A DNA stretch of 64,000 nt from positions 1 through 64,000 of the forward strand of contig JAFWEX010000047.1 of NCBI GenBank assembly GCA_017512705.1, read 5' to 3'. Source of the DNA: Paenibacillus sp. GTDB taxonomy: Bacteria; Bacillota; Bacilli; Paenibacillales; Paenibacillaceae. Of the stretch, positions 1 through 9,055 are shown in pieces. Position numbers and translations under genes: made by a program. The notes under the pieces are model-generated. The model had not been told where the DNA came from. It did no database searches and saw only the letters and a program-made list of their open reading frames with translations. The stretch's first letter is position 1, and each line of letters starts with the position of its first letter.

Positions 1-530
1 ACATCCTTGCGGTACATCCAGATCATACGGTTCGTCTCGCCGAACCCCTGATTGGGGAACATATACATTTTGCCGTCGGCGGACAGGACAGCCTTCGTTT
101 CCTCGGGGTATTGCTTCATCCATGCCTTCAGATTCGGCATGTTGTCCATATGCTCCAACAGATCCACCAGCGCACCCTGCTGTCCAAACTTGTTGGAATC
201 CTTGCGATTGGGCATATACATCAGATCAGGCAGCGTTTTGGAGGCAATGGCGAGGTTCAGGCTCTCATCCAGCTTGCCGGAAGGTGTCTGCACCTCCAGC
301 GTGACACCAGTCTTTTCCTTCAGCCAGTCCCAGATGGGCCAACTCTTGGAATAAGGGAACGTGGGATTGTTATACAACAGTGCAGTGAATGTCTTCCCCG
401 TTCCCGCGGAACTTCCGGCATTGCCTTCCGGGTCATCCACTTGCGGAGATGCACCTTTGCCACCACTACACCCACCCACCATTGTTACTGCAATCAGCAG
501 AGGAAGTAATACCGATCTCCATTTGCCCAT
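1..530 (-). CDS. Extracellular sugar-binding lipoprotein of an ABC importer (partial, N-terminal part)
   Basis: Only the first 176 or so codons are in the window; the gene runs off the left edge. The start at 530 follows a good ribosome binding site (GGGAGAGAGG). The N-terminus is a lipoprotein signal: basic residues, a hydrophobic stretch and the lipobox VGGC with Cys at about residue 21, followed by a Gly/Ser-rich linker. The mature part begins with a short beta strand (TFTALLYNN) typical of family 1 solute-binding proteins. It lies 48 bp downstream of two permease genes on the same strand, so it is the substrate receptor of that importer. The order permease-permease-binding protein and the AraC-type regulator opposite match the YteP/YtcP/YtcQ (LplABC) class for plant oligosaccharides. 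The substrate cannot be read from the sequence. Confidence 0.85.
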   Translation of the reverse strand, partial: MGKWRSVLLPLLIAVTMVGGCSGGKGASPQVDDPEGNAGSSAGTGKTFTALLYNNPTFPYSKSWPIWDWLKEKTGVTLEVQTPSGKLDESLNLAIASKTLPDLMYMPNRKDSNKFGQQGALVDLLEHMDNMPNLKAWMKQYPEETKAVLSADGKMYMFPNQGFGETNRMIWMYRKD

Positions 531-578
531 AAACCTCTCTCCCTTACTCTGAATTTGCGGTGCATTCCTTGTATGCCT

Positions 579-1448
579 TTAGCCTTTAACAGCACCAATC
601 ATGGCTCCCTTAACGAAGTACTTCTGTACAAACGGATAGATGACCAGGATCGGCAGAGTTGAGACCATGATGGTCGCATACTTGAGCGATTCCTCAACTA
701 CCAGGTTATCTCCACCAATGGACGTTACGTCACCTGAACTTGCACTGCCAGCCAGCACCAGATTACGCAGCAGCACCTGGAGCGGAAACAAATCGGGTGA
801 CCTTAGATAGAGCAGCGGAAAGATGAAGTTGTTCCACATGCCCACGGCATAAAACAGGGCAATCGTGGCGAAGGATGCCTTGGACAGCGGCACGATAATA
901 CGAATGAAGATGCCTATATCATTCAGACCGTCCATACGGCCTGATTCCTCCAGCTCTTTGGGGATGCCTGAGAAGAATGTACGCATCAGAATGAGGTTCC
1001 AAGTGCTGACTGCCCCCGGGAGAACCATCCCCCATATGGTATCCACAAGCCCCAGAGAACGAACGACGAGGAAGGTGGGTATCATCCCGCCGCTGAAGAA
1101 CATCGTAATAATAATCAGTACAGTGAACGTATTGCGCAGTGCCATGTCCTTTCTTGACAATGCGTAAGCTCCTGTCGAGGTGACCACCATCGATATTAAT
1201 GTGCCAAGCACGGTGTATAGGAGGGTATTTCGGTAAGCCATCCAGATCTGGGGATCTCCCAGGACGAGTTTGTACATGCTCAGATTGAACCCTTTGGGCC
1301 AGAAAGATATATTGTTTTGGATGACGTTGGCATTGCTGCTGAGGGAGACGGCCAGCATATGAAGGAACGGATAGAGTGTAACCACCACAACGAGCAGAAG
1401 GATCAGGGAGGTCACAACATTAAACAAGGAAAACTGGAGTGACTTCAC
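579..1448 (-). CDS. ABC transporter permease, YtcP/LplC type
   Basis: Inner-membrane permease of a CUT1-type carbohydrate importer, with about six hydrophobic segments. The first follows the start directly and the cytoplasmic EAA loop reads EESGRMDGLNDIGIFIRII, the docking site for the ATPase. The family usually has about 290 residues, as here. I place the start at GTG 1448, seven residues into the longest frame, because AAAGAGGTG precedes it; ATG 1469 overlaps the stop codon of the upstream permease and could be used by translational coupling. No ATPase gene is in the window. Importers of this class commonly borrow a shared MsmX-type ATPase encoded elsewhere, so its absence is expected. Confidence 0.9.
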   Translation of the reverse strand: MKSLQFSLFNVVTSLILLLVVVVTLYPFLHMLAVSLSSNANVIQNNISFWPKGFNLSMYKLVLGDPQIWMAYRNTLLYTVLGTLISMVVTSTGAYALSRKDMALRNTFTVLIIITMFFSGGMIPTFLVVRSLGLVDTIWGMVLPGAVSTWNLILMRTFFSGIPKELEESGRMDGLNDIGIFIRIIVPLSKASFATIALFYAVGMWNNFIFPLLYLRSPDLFPLQVLLRNLVLAGSASSGDVTSIGGDNLVVEESLKYATIMVSTLPILVIYPFVQKYFVKGAMIGAVKG

Positions 1449-1462
1449 GCTCACACCTCTTT

Positions 1463-2431
1463 CTACCATAGACTAGTCTCACTGAATCGACGGCTGAGTA
1501 AGTTGGCAGTGTATATGAAAATCAGACTGATGACTCCCATGAACAAATCAATGGAGGCCCCATAGCTGAAATTCCCCTGAACCATGCCGACTCTGTAAAC
1601 ATAAGTGCTAATTATATCTGCCGTATCGTAGATCGCCGGATTCTGCATCAGGAAGACCTTCTCGAAGCCAATCTCCAGCACTTTGCCTATATTCAGAATC
1701 AACGTAATAACAATTGCGGGTGAGATACCGGGCAGTGTGACATGCCAGATTTTGCGTAATCGGCTTGCTCCGTCCATATCCGCGGCTTCATACAACTGTG
1801 GGTCAATGGCTGTTAGCGCGGCCAGATAAATAATGGTCTCCCAGCCGATGTGCTGCCAGATTTCGGACAGAACATAGATGCCCCGAAACAGCCCTGGCTC
1901 GTTCATGAAATTAATCGGTGCGATACCGATCCCTGCAAGCAGATTGTTAATCAGCCCTCCGGTCGGGGAGAGGAACATAATCACCATACTCACTACAATG
2001 ACATTGGAGATAAAATGCGGCAGATAGCTGACCGTCTGTACAAAACGCTTGAATGCGGCCTTGCGTACCTCATTTAGCAGGATTGCGAGAATGATCGGGG
2101 CCGGGAAACCGAACACCAGCTTATACATTCCCAGTAAAAACGTATTCTTCATCAGGGGCCAAAAGTCAGGATTCTCCAGAAACATCTGGTAATATTTGAA
2201 TCCCACCCAATCGCTGGCCCATATTCCTTTAAACAGATTGTAATCCTTAAACGTGATGACAAGACCAAACATCGGCGCGTACCGGAAGATCAGGTAATAC
2301 AGAAGACATGGCAGGAATAGCAGCCATAGCGCCTTGTTCTTGTTCCAGATTCTAATCATCCGCGGCTTCCAATGAAGTGGTTGGTTCACTTCCTGTTGCA
2401 GTTTGCTTTGCATCAAGTCAGCACCAGCCAT
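1463..2431 (-). CDS. ABC transporter permease, YteP/LplB type
   Basis: First gene of the importer operon and partner permease of the gene at 579-1448. It starts with a cytoplasmic N-terminus of about 35 residues, then shows a membrane segment (LWLLFLPCLLYYLIF), the RYAPMFG motif typical of the LplB/YteP subfamily, and an EAA loop (DMDGASRLRKIWHVTLPG). Two in-frame ATG codons lie at 2437 and 2431; the AAGGGGG ribosome site is correctly spaced only for 2431. Its stop overlaps the potential ATG of the next permease. Transcription must start in the 260-bp gap shared with the divergent AraC-type regulator, which holds a CcpA-like site. Confidence 0.9.
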   Translation of the reverse strand: MAGADLMQSKLQQEVNQPLHWKPRMIRIWNKNKALWLLFLPCLLYYLIFRYAPMFGLVITFKDYNLFKGIWASDWVGFKYYQMFLENPDFWPLMKNTFLLGMYKLVFGFPAPIILAILLNEVRKAAFKRFVQTVSYLPHFISNVIVVSMVIMFLSPTGGLINNLLAGIGIAPINFMNEPGLFRGIYVLSEIWQHIGWETIIYLAALTAIDPQLYEAADMDGASRLRKIWHVTLPGISPAIVITLILNIGKVLEIGFEKVFLMQNPAIYDTADIISTYVYRVGMVQGNFSYGASIDLFMGVISLIFIYTANLLSRRFSETSLW

Positions 2432-2535
2432 CCGCATGCCCCCTTTTTGCTGAATTGTGTATCAAGCCCCTTGTATGTCAGCTAACTTACCCTCGAATTC
2501 CGGGGTGAGTCTCCGAATTATAGCCAAAATCGGTA

Positions 2536-2549
2536 AGAAAGCGCTATCT
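2536..2549. promoter_or_regulatory. Candidate CcpA (cre) site between the importer and its regulator
   Basis: The 14-mer AGAAAGCGCTATCT agrees with the cre consensus TGWAARCGYTWNCW at 13 of 14 positions. It lies in the divergent intergenic region, 105 bp from the importer start and 149 bp from the regulator start, where CcpA repression by preferred sugars would make sense. This is a sequence match only. Confidence 0.5.
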
Positions 2550-2697
2550 ACATGTTATATAACATTTCGCCCATAGGCTTATTTTCCAAATATCCGCGTA
2601 TAAATCAGTAAAAGTGTATATTGTTTGTGTCAGATTTATGCCGCTATGATAGGATTAGACCAAACGTTCTGCGGCTGTATCCAAGGGGGGATGTCAT

Positions 2698-4986
2698 ATG
2701 AGGGGACTGCTTACCAGCAAATTTTCGCTAAACAGACTGTTTGTCAAGCTAATGCTGAGCTTTGTCAGTGTCATCCTGATTTTGGCTTCATTTAACCTGT
2801 TCTCTCATCTGTACTTAAGCAAAAAGGTCTATCAGGAGATGGTCAGACAAAATGAACTGGGCCTTGCCCAGACCGTCGAGGGATATGAGAACCATTTTCG
2901 GTTGACTCAGAATATGATTTTGGCCCTCACGCAATCGGATACCTGGACAGCTAACCTGGGCATGTTGAGCCATCTTAAGGAGAACCGCCGATACGATCTT
3001 CCCGCAGAGGTCAAGTCAGATCTATCCACGTTGTATACCAATCCTTTTTTGCATATAGACAATTTCATTCTTTATTTCAAACAAGAAGACTATGTGCTGG
3101 AGAAGGAAGGTCTTAGCAGTGCCAGCGATATGTTCGGGAAATACTACTATAGCAAGGAATATCCTCCTGATTATTGGAGAACTCAAACGATGAACAATCA
3201 GTTCCTGAAAGTGATGCCTGCTGCAAATTTTACAGAAAACACCGTCCATTCCTCCCGTTCTCTCGGGCAGCTAATGCCCATTATGATGAAAGCCATTCCT
3301 TACGAAGATGTGTATGGCATTGTTATGCTGAACCCCCAGCATATGCAGGATACGTATGGCGATGCCGGCAATAATCCGTTCTACATTCTAGATAAAGAGG
3401 GACGCCTGCTATTCACCACAAAGGAGGGGGATATGCAGAACCCGCAGCTTCCAGAAGACGGAGGCGGACATGAACGCGTTGGAGATGAGTACTACTTTTA
3501 TGAAAAAGGGAAGCAAACCGGGTTCACCTACGTCCGGGTCACCCAAGCTGCGGTAATTGCTGCGGAAATGCGCGGTATGCAGATCCTGCTGGCAGTCCTG
3601 CTCGGTGCTGCTATTCTAATTAGCGTGCTCTCCTCCCTATTTTTCAGTCTGCGATTAAACCAGCCGCTTCAGCGCCTTATTTCCGCTCTTGACCGGAATT
3701 TGGACAGCGGGGTAGATAAGTTGAGCAGTGTACAGGAATTCGCTATCATCGGTGAACGCCTCAGCTCCATACTAGAGAATAACCGCTACATTCAAAGTGA
3801 CATGGCGCAGAAAAACTCTTTGATACGCCAGTATGCCTATACCCATAGAGTGAAGAACATCCCCCTTAGCTCCTATCTGGCAGATGTTGAAGAGGTTCGG
3901 CAACCCGAACAACCCTACGTCTCCATTTTGTTCAAGGTCGGCTTCAAGTCTCCGCCGGATGAATTAGGGCAATATACGCTGTTAATGTGGAAGCTGATTC
4001 AGGGCCTGTTCACCAGCAATAAAAACAACTGTGTCGCACTTCAGCCTGAGCAGGATCAGCTGCTTCTGCTGCTGTTTGATCCCGGTCCGCAGAGCGGTAT
4101 ACTACAAGCACTGGATACATTGAAGGAATTGCTCGCTACCGAAGAATCCCTCTATCTAACCATCGCGGTAAGTCCAGTATATTCGGGGGAAATTCCATTC
4201 ACCGATGCGTACAGCAATCTGTCCATGCTGTTGAAAGAACGCAGACTGAATGCGGAGACGCAGGTTATTGTGGAACCACGTGCTTCTTCATCGAATGCCT
4301 TTCATGTGAAGGTCACCTATGGAGAGGAGCTGTTCAACCTACTGCAATCCGGCAAGGAAGATGCCGTTCTCGCCTGGCTTGATCGACAATTGGAGCAATT
4401 GCAACACAAGGATGCGGCCGCGGAAGACTTCCGCACCTTTGCTCTTGGCGCAGTGGAACAAATCGGCAAAACGGTGATGAAGCTGAATCTGAAACACATT
4501 GAGGCCAAACTTCACTCTTCTCCTCCCGGAAAGGCATTCGGCGATTTTCATTCCGTGCAGCAATACAGGGAATCGCTTCAGGAACTGGTTCAGCCCGTCC
4601 TTGCGGCTGTTCGCAGTCAGCTGGAAACCCGTGATCCGGTCATCAGCTTTGCACTGGACTATCTGGATCATCATTATGGGGAAGATATTAATCTGAATCT
4701 GGTCGCAGATAAGTTGAATTTAACACCAGGGTACCTCTCCAGTATTTTCAAGGAAAAGACGAACATTAATTTCAGTGAATATCTGAATAATCTGCGGATT
4801 GAGCGGGCCAAAGAACTGCTTGTGAATGTGGATCTGCGAATTCAAGACATTGCCGCACAAGTCGGCTATCAAAATGTTAACTCATTCATTCGCATGTTCA
4901 AGCGTCGATACGGGCTGACCCCCGGAGAATATCGCAAGCGTCATGCAGGTGGTGATGCCCCGTTCATCTCCTCCAGTCATGGCTAG
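2698..4986 (+). CDS. Membrane-anchored AraC family regulator (YesS-like)
   Basis: A 762-residue one-component regulator. A membrane segment at about 17-37 and a second at about 295-317 (ILLAVLLGAAILISVLSS) bracket an extracellular sensor domain of about 250 residues, probably Cache-like. A linker and middle domain follow, and the C-terminal 100 residues are an AraC double helix-turn-helix (VADKLNLTPGYLSSIFKEK, then IQDIAAQVGYQNVNSFIRMF and the RRYGLTPGEYR signature). The start has a strong AAGGGGGG site. It is divergent from the oligosaccharide importer, the usual place for a YesS/YtdP-type activator of a plant-polysaccharide transporter. The inducer is probably an extracellular oligosaccharide. 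It is not a histidine kinase, because no kinase core is present. Confidence 0.9.
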   Translation: MRGLLTSKFSLNRLFVKLMLSFVSVILILASFNLFSHLYLSKKVYQEMVRQNELGLAQTVEGYENHFRLTQNMILALTQSDTWTANLGMLSHLKENRRYDLPAEVKSDLSTLYTNPFLHIDNFILYFKQEDYVLEKEGLSSASDMFGKYYYSKEYPPDYWRTQTMNNQFLKVMPAANFTENTVHSSRSLGQLMPIMMKAIPYEDVYGIVMLNPQHMQDTYGDAGNNPFYILDKEGRLLFTTKEGDMQNPQLPEDGGGHERVGDEYYFYEKGKQTGFTYVRVTQAAVIAAEMRGMQILLAVLLGAAILISVLSSLFFSLRLNQPLQRLISALDRNLDSGVDKLSSVQEFAIIGERLSSILENNRYIQSDMAQKNSLIRQYAYTHRVKNIPLSSYLADVEEVRQPEQPYVSILFKVGFKSPPDELGQYTLLMWKLIQGLFTSNKNNCVALQPEQDQLLLLLFDPGPQSGILQALDTLKELLATEESLYLTIAVSPVYSGEIPFTDAYSNLSMLLKERRLNAETQVIVEPRASSSNAFHVKVTYGEELFNLLQSGKEDAVLAWLDRQLEQLQHKDAAAEDFRTFALGAVEQIGKTVMKLNLKHIEAKLHSSPPGKAFGDFHSVQQYRESLQELVQPVLAAVRSQLETRDPVISFALDYLDHHYGEDINLNLVADKLNLTPGYLSSIFKEKTNINFSEYLNNLRIERAKELLVNVDLRIQDIAAQVGYQNVNSFIRMFKRRYGLTPGEYRKRHAGGDAPFISSSHG

Positions 4987-5030
4987 CCAGACTCTAGCGT
5001 TGTATCGGCATTCGGCGAAGTTAAACGCTA

Positions 5031-5068
5031 AATAAGCTGTCCCCGGGACGAACCGGGAACAGCTTATT
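5031..5068. terminator. Stem-loop downstream of the AraC-type regulator
   Basis: Inverted repeat AATAAGCTGT ... ACAGCTTATT with an inner CCCGG/CCGGG stem. It lies between two convergent genes. The T-tract is weak on both strands, so termination efficiency is uncertain. Confidence 0.6.
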
Positions 5069-5177
5069 AGCATACATTTTATTAGTTTATATTCTATGCA
5101 CAGGTTATTTCTATCCTACTCGACATGAATGAACTCCCTTTGCGCAATCCTCTTCCCTTGGATAGATGTCACTTGTT

Positions 5178-5720
5178 TTAGCCTAGCTTCATCGTTGTAA
5201 TGCACGTATCATTGTTCTCATATGTAGATAATTGGGTCTCGGCAACTCTTCCATCATGCACTACACGAATCAGATAAGTTCTGTCCCTGGGCAACCAGAG
5301 ATCCATAAATCCGTTTGCACCAGACTTTAGCGCTTCTTCTTTCATTAAGGTATTCCCCTCAGAATCATGAATCGTTACATGGAACTCCTCGTTTCTCATT
5401 TCCCCCTGACAACCGGTCAAGCTATGAATTGCACAGGGATGGGTCTGCTCAACGTAAGGTGCAATAGAAAGAAAAAACTCATTTTCAGGTAATTTATATG
5501 TTGTCGTATGTTTATCCTGTCCTGTGACTATTAAGTGTGTGGCATTAATGGAAGCAGATTCAGGTTTCTCTTTACCTGTGCTGATATCCTCTACCAAATT
5601 TCTGATGTTGGGTGCATTGATTGTATCCGCTTCTTCCCTTCCCGTATTACTTACCAACAGATAGGTTCCTATTACAATCACAACGACACAACTTGCAATG
5701 ATCCACATTTGTTTTCTCAT
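5178..5720 (-). CDS. cueP: CueP-like copper-binding protein, membrane-anchored or exported
   Basis: 180 residues with an N-terminal hydrophobic segment (about 5-23) that can act as signal or anchor. The rest matches the CueP family, known from Salmonella as a periplasmic copper reservoir. The family pattern is visible: a SIAPYVEQTHPC segment, HSLTGCQGE, and a C-terminal TCITTMKL. The three family cysteines fall at positions 96, 104 and 173, almost the same numbering as in the enteric protein (96, 104, 172). In a Gram-positive cell it would sit outside the membrane. No copper ATPase, CopZ or CsoR gene is nearby, so the copper role rests on family resemblance alone. Confidence 0.75.
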   Translation of the reverse strand: MRKQMWIIASCVVVIVIGTYLLVSNTGREEADTINAPNIRNLVEDISTGKEKPESASINATHLIVTGQDKHTTTYKLPENEFFLSIAPYVEQTHPCAIHSLTGCQGEMRNEEFHVTIHDSEGNTLMKEEALKSGANGFMDLWLPRDRTYLIRVVHDGRVAETQLSTYENNDTCITTMKLG

Positions 5721-6031
5721 CTGGAGTCCATCTCCTCTTCCGTTTTCATTAAGTATAATGAAGAACGAAGCAATATGGACTTATATAGCAAACAATTCAC
5801 CAGATTATCACATTATTGGTGCAATCTTTTATCTTCATAATGGATTGGTTCAAATGATAGGCCGGGTTTGGAAACGCAGAGAGCAGCGGTGAAGTCTATG
5901 AACTTCATCGTCCCGCCACTCTCTAGTTCCTGCTAGTTCAGACTATATTACTTGATAAATAGACTTATTGACTGGATAAAAGACATAAACTTTTATTTTT
6001 ATGCTGACATAGACTATATTGAGAATCGGAA
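5721..6031. other. Intergenic stretch without a recognised gene
   Basis: The 311-bp gap upstream of the cueP-like gene and downstream of the collagen-like gene holds the cueP ribosome site (AGGAGATGG) next to 5720. An open frame at 5698-5892 overlaps the cueP start on the opposite strand, has no ribosome site and looks accidental. No clear RNA gene or repeat was seen. Confidence 0.4.
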
Positions 6032-6829
6032 TTAAGGAGTCAGTTTTAGAATGGTCATAGTGGTATTCAGATTGTTATGCAACTGTGCAGGAGTTGCATT
6101 CGCATTAACCAGCTGGATCGTCGTCGGAACCGTTGTGACCGTAATAATAACTTCAGCAGATATCGGTCCTCCTCCATCACCAGTGAAAGGCACAGGTGTT
6201 ATGGGCGTTCCATTTACCGTGAGGTTGAAATCCGCATTGCCCTGATTATGAATGGTAAAAGTGATCAAGTAACTTCCTGTTTCATTAATTGTTATCGTCG
6301 AGGATGGCGGTACGAAAGTGAAGGCACCTCCAACATTAGCCAGAACCCCGGTTAAAGTTATTGGTGAGTCGCCAGGTACTGTGTCTGTGCCTGTGCCAGG
6401 ATCTGCTCGGAAAACACTCAGAAAATCGGAGATTCCAGCCCCAGCTGGACCGGCTGGCCCTGTTGCTCCTGGTGCACCTGCTGGGCCTTCTGGACCCGCT
6501 GGGCCTACCGGGCCTACTGGTCCTGCAGGGCCCACTGCTCCGACCGCGCCTGCTGGTCCCACTGGTCCTTGTATACCCGGATTCCCTTGCAGTCCTTGAG
6601 CGCCGGTCTCCCCTTTTGGACCTACCGGTCCTACTGGCCCTGGAATCCCTTGAGCACCTGTCGCCCCTTTTGGACCTATCGGTCCTACTGGTCCAGGTAT
6701 CCCTTGAACGCCTTGCGGTGCATTAACAACAACTTTAGGTTTAACCTTTACCACCTTAACCTTAACAGCACAATTCGATCCTTTTTTAAATTTACGTCTA
6801 CAAATGCGTTTTCCATGATGATTTAACAA
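6032..6829 (-). CDS. Collagen-like protein with a C-terminal globular domain
   Basis: About 265 residues. A short basic N-terminus ([11 protein letters not shown]) is followed by a long run of Gly-X-Y triplets ([16 protein letters not shown] and similar) that forms a collagen triple helix, then a C-terminal beta-rich domain of about 130 residues like the BclA/exosporium-type trimerising head. The longest frame opens at an ATG at 6886, but a GGAGGTGA site lies five bases before TTG 6829, so I chose that start. Such proteins in spore formers are often exosporium or surface filaments. No signal peptide is visible, which fits a spore-surface protein made in the mother cell. Surface function is inference. 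Confidence 0.8.
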   Translation of the reverse strand: MLNHHGKRICRRKFKKGSNCAVKVKVVKVKPKVVVNAPQGVQGIPGPVGPIGPKGATGAQGIPGPVGPVGPKGETGAQGLQGNPGIQGPVGPAGAVGAVGPAGPVGPVGPAGPEGPAGAPGATGPAGPAGAGISDFLSVFRADPGTGTDTVPGDSPITLTGVLANVGGAFTFVPPSSTITINETGSYLITFTIHNQGNADFNLTVNGTPITPVPFTGDGGGPISAEVIITVTTVPTTIQLVNANATPAQLHNNLNTTMTILKLTP

Positions 6830-6841
6830 TGAACTCACCTC

Positions 6842-6878
6842 CGTGATATTTCTCCACATACTATGTGGGGCAATCACG
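6842..6878 (-). promoter_or_regulatory. Hairpin in the 5' leader of the collagen-like gene
   Basis: In the mRNA, CGTGAT pairs with ATCACG and CCACATA with TATGTGG, giving a two-part stem that ends exactly at the first G of the GGAGGTGA ribosome site. It could stabilise the mRNA or limit ribosome access. Confidence 0.55.
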
Positions 6879-7006
6879 AGAGGCATAGACTATTAACTAT
6901 AAATTAGAAATTATAGTGCCCATTATGATAAAATATGTTTATTAATGTAATATACAACATGAATAAATAGACTGAATTTTTATAAAGAACAATAATGCCA
7001 TAATAT

Positions 7007-7046
7007 AAGGACTTCACATCCAATGAAGAATGTGAAGTCCTTTTCT
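7007..7046. terminator. Terminator between hsp20 and the collagen-like gene
   Basis: Perfect stem AAGGACTTCACAT / ATGTGAAGTCCTT with a short loop; TTTTCT follows on the + strand. On the - strand it lies downstream of the hsp20 stop. Confidence 0.75.
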
Positions 7047-7132
7047 ACCGTCTATACTTTTGTTCACGCACCTTGCAGCGCTCTTGTGATTATTACAGTA
7101 TACCTATCATGGCATGCAGACAGCTATTTTCA

Positions 7133-7576
7133 TTAGTCAATCTGAATACGTCTGCGCGTCTGATCATCGCCGGGACGTTTCGGAATATCAAGCTTCAGTA
7201 CACCATTTTCCAACCGTGCCTTGATATTCTCTTCATCAATATGATCCACGTAGAAACGGCGAACAAATTCCCCAGCACGGCGTTCCTGACGAATTATTCG
7301 GTTGTCGTCGTCCTTCTGCTCAACCAATTCATTCCGTTTGGCGCGAATAACAAGTTCATTACCTTGCACTTGAATGTCGATGTCTTCTTTAGCAATACCC
7401 GGCAGTTCCGCTTCGACCAGATACTTGCCATCTTCTTCTCGAATATCCGTACGGAATGGCTGCATACTTGATCCAAACGAAGAGAAAAATGAGGTATCAA
7501 CCATGTCATGGAAGGATTTCAGCATCTGTCCGAACGGGTCATCATTTCTTCTGCGAAATGGAATCAGATCAAACAT
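7133..7576 (-). CDS. Small heat shock protein, Hsp20/alpha-crystallin family
   Basis: 147 residues, the usual bacterial length. The alpha-crystallin domain covers about residues 40-133: it begins with a strand PFRTDIRE, has the KYLVEAELPGIAKEDIDI segment, and ends with the family signature ARLENGVLKLDIPK. The C-terminal tail RRRIQID carries an I-x-I motif that docks between subunits in this family. It acts as an ATP-independent holdase for unfolding cytoplasmic proteins. The ribosome site AAGGAGATG precedes 7576. No CIRCE element was seen in the 216-bp upstream gap, so the heat-shock control is not evident. Confidence 0.92.
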   Translation of the reverse strand: MFDLIPFRRRNDDPFGQMLKSFHDMVDTSFFSSFGSSMQPFRTDIREEDGKYLVEAELPGIAKEDIDIQVQGNELVIRAKRNELVEQKDDDNRIIRQERRAGEFVRRFYVDHIDEENIKARLENGVLKLDIPKRPGDDQTRRRIQID

Positions 7577-7792
7577 GAAACATCATCTCCTTATATGTGG
7601 TTGGGTTTAGTTGTTGCTTACATCTATTATTGTATTCATGATGCTACGAAGGTTCAAAGCGGATAAAAAGCGATATAAGGCAATGATCGGCGATTTTGGC
7701 TAAATATATAAACATAGATCGTTTTACCATTCATTTTGACTAAATTTGACCTTCTGACTTTATCTGACCATTTTTCGATAATTCTCCCCATC

Positions 7793-8983
7793 TCAATGCG
7801 TATTGATTTCCTGTGTAGAAGCCGCTACTCCTTGTCTTGCACTTGCTCTTCTAAACTGTAATATGGCTATACCGAAAGCTATACCTACAGCAACAAAACC
7901 TGCCCAATTTAGTGCCAGAACCGATGAACGGCTAATCACAAGCCCACCCAACCCGGAACCAAGTGCAAAGCCAAATTGAATAAATGACGTATTCAAACTT
8001 AGCGCAATGTCCGGACTACGAGGCGCTAGCGTCACCAGATATAATTGCTGGGCAGGAGAGATACTCCATGTAGCCAGCATAAATATCATCAGAACCAGGA
8101 TCAGCAAGATCAGATGTGTCCCCGTTACAGCAAATAACAAAAGTGTCAGACCTTGCAACACTAATCCAAGAAAAATAGTAAACTTCGATCCTCTGGCATC
8201 CGCCAGTTGTCCACCCAATTTGGAACCGATAAAACTACAGATCCCTGCCAAAAACAAGATCAAGCTAATTTCTGTCATGGTAAGGGACGAAGTCGTGTGC
8301 AAAAACGGCGTAATATACGTGAACAAGGTTGCGTAGCCGCCCACATATAACAGTGACATCATCAATGCGATTATAATCGATTTATTTTTCAGCAATGAGA
8401 GCTGCATATTCACTGTTACCTTCTCTTGCCCTCGGATGGAAGGAACCTTTCGATAGATAATCAGAAATGGAACAACACTGAGCAGACCAATGACAATAAA
8501 TAACATCCTCCAGCCAATCATTTCACTGAAAAATGTTCCGATCGGCACACCAAGCACAAGCGAGCTGCTTAGCCCCATCAGAATAATTCCGATCGCATTA
8601 CCTCGTTTTTCATTCTCCACAAGCCTTGTCGCTGCCGCCATCGCAACGACTGTTGTCATGCCACCGCTTGCTCCCTGAATGATGCGTATCCAGATCATCG
8701 CCTCATACGAGAGATCCAACATCATGATGCCATTGCTGGCAATAAATACCCCAAAGGTGAGCAGCAAAAGTTTCCTGCGATCGGCATTAATTGTTGCTGC
8801 GATCAGAATAGGTGCAACGATAGCTGCCGCAAGGGCAAATACTGTCACTAGCATCCCAGCTTCCGCCGTCGATACGCCAAGATCGGTCGCCATCATCTCA
8901 ATAATTCCGGTAATAATGTATTCAATGGTGCCGATCAGAAACACAGCCAGTGCTAGAATATAGATCGTTCCTTTATTTTCCAA
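7793..8983 (-). CDS. MFS efflux transporter (AraJ/YdhP-like)
   Basis: 396 residues with 12 hydrophobic segments; LILAVFLIGTIEYIITG-type TM1 and the loop-2/3 region LIAATINADRRKLLL (a degenerate MFS motif A) are visible, as are the TM5 residues VLGVPIGTF typical of drug:H+ antiporters (motif C-like). This is the arabinose/chloramphenicol exporter-like branch. It sits 72 bp downstream of a MerR-type activator gene with no terminator between them, so the pair is probably one transcript, with the regulator sensing a compound that the pump exports. The substrate is unknown. Confidence 0.85.
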   Translation of the reverse strand: MENKGTIYILALAVFLIGTIEYIITGIIEMMATDLGVSTAEAGMLVTVFALAAAIVAPILIAATINADRRKLLLLTFGVFIASNGIMMLDLSYEAMIWIRIIQGASGGMTTVVAMAAATRLVENEKRGNAIGIILMGLSSSLVLGVPIGTFFSEMIGWRMLFIVIGLLSVVPFLIIYRKVPSIRGQEKVTVNMQLSLLKNKSIIIALMMSLLYVGGYATLFTYITPFLHTTSSLTMTEISLILFLAGICSFIGSKLGGQLADARGSKFTIFLGLVLQGLTLLLFAVTGTHLILLILVLMIFMLATWSISPAQQLYLVTLAPRSPDIALSLNTSFIQFGFALGSGLGGLVISRSSVLALNWAGFVAVGIAFGIAILQFRRASARQGVAASTQEINTH

Positions 8984-9055
8984 TCCTTCTCACTCCATCT
9001 TCTATATGTTCGTTTTCACTTAAGCCTTCTATATAAGTTAGTTCAACTTATATCG

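Noticed and set aside
6318-6726. Long frames antisense to the collagen-like gene
   Set aside because: They arise from the GGN-CCN repeat pattern of Gly-X-Y codons read in the other strand.
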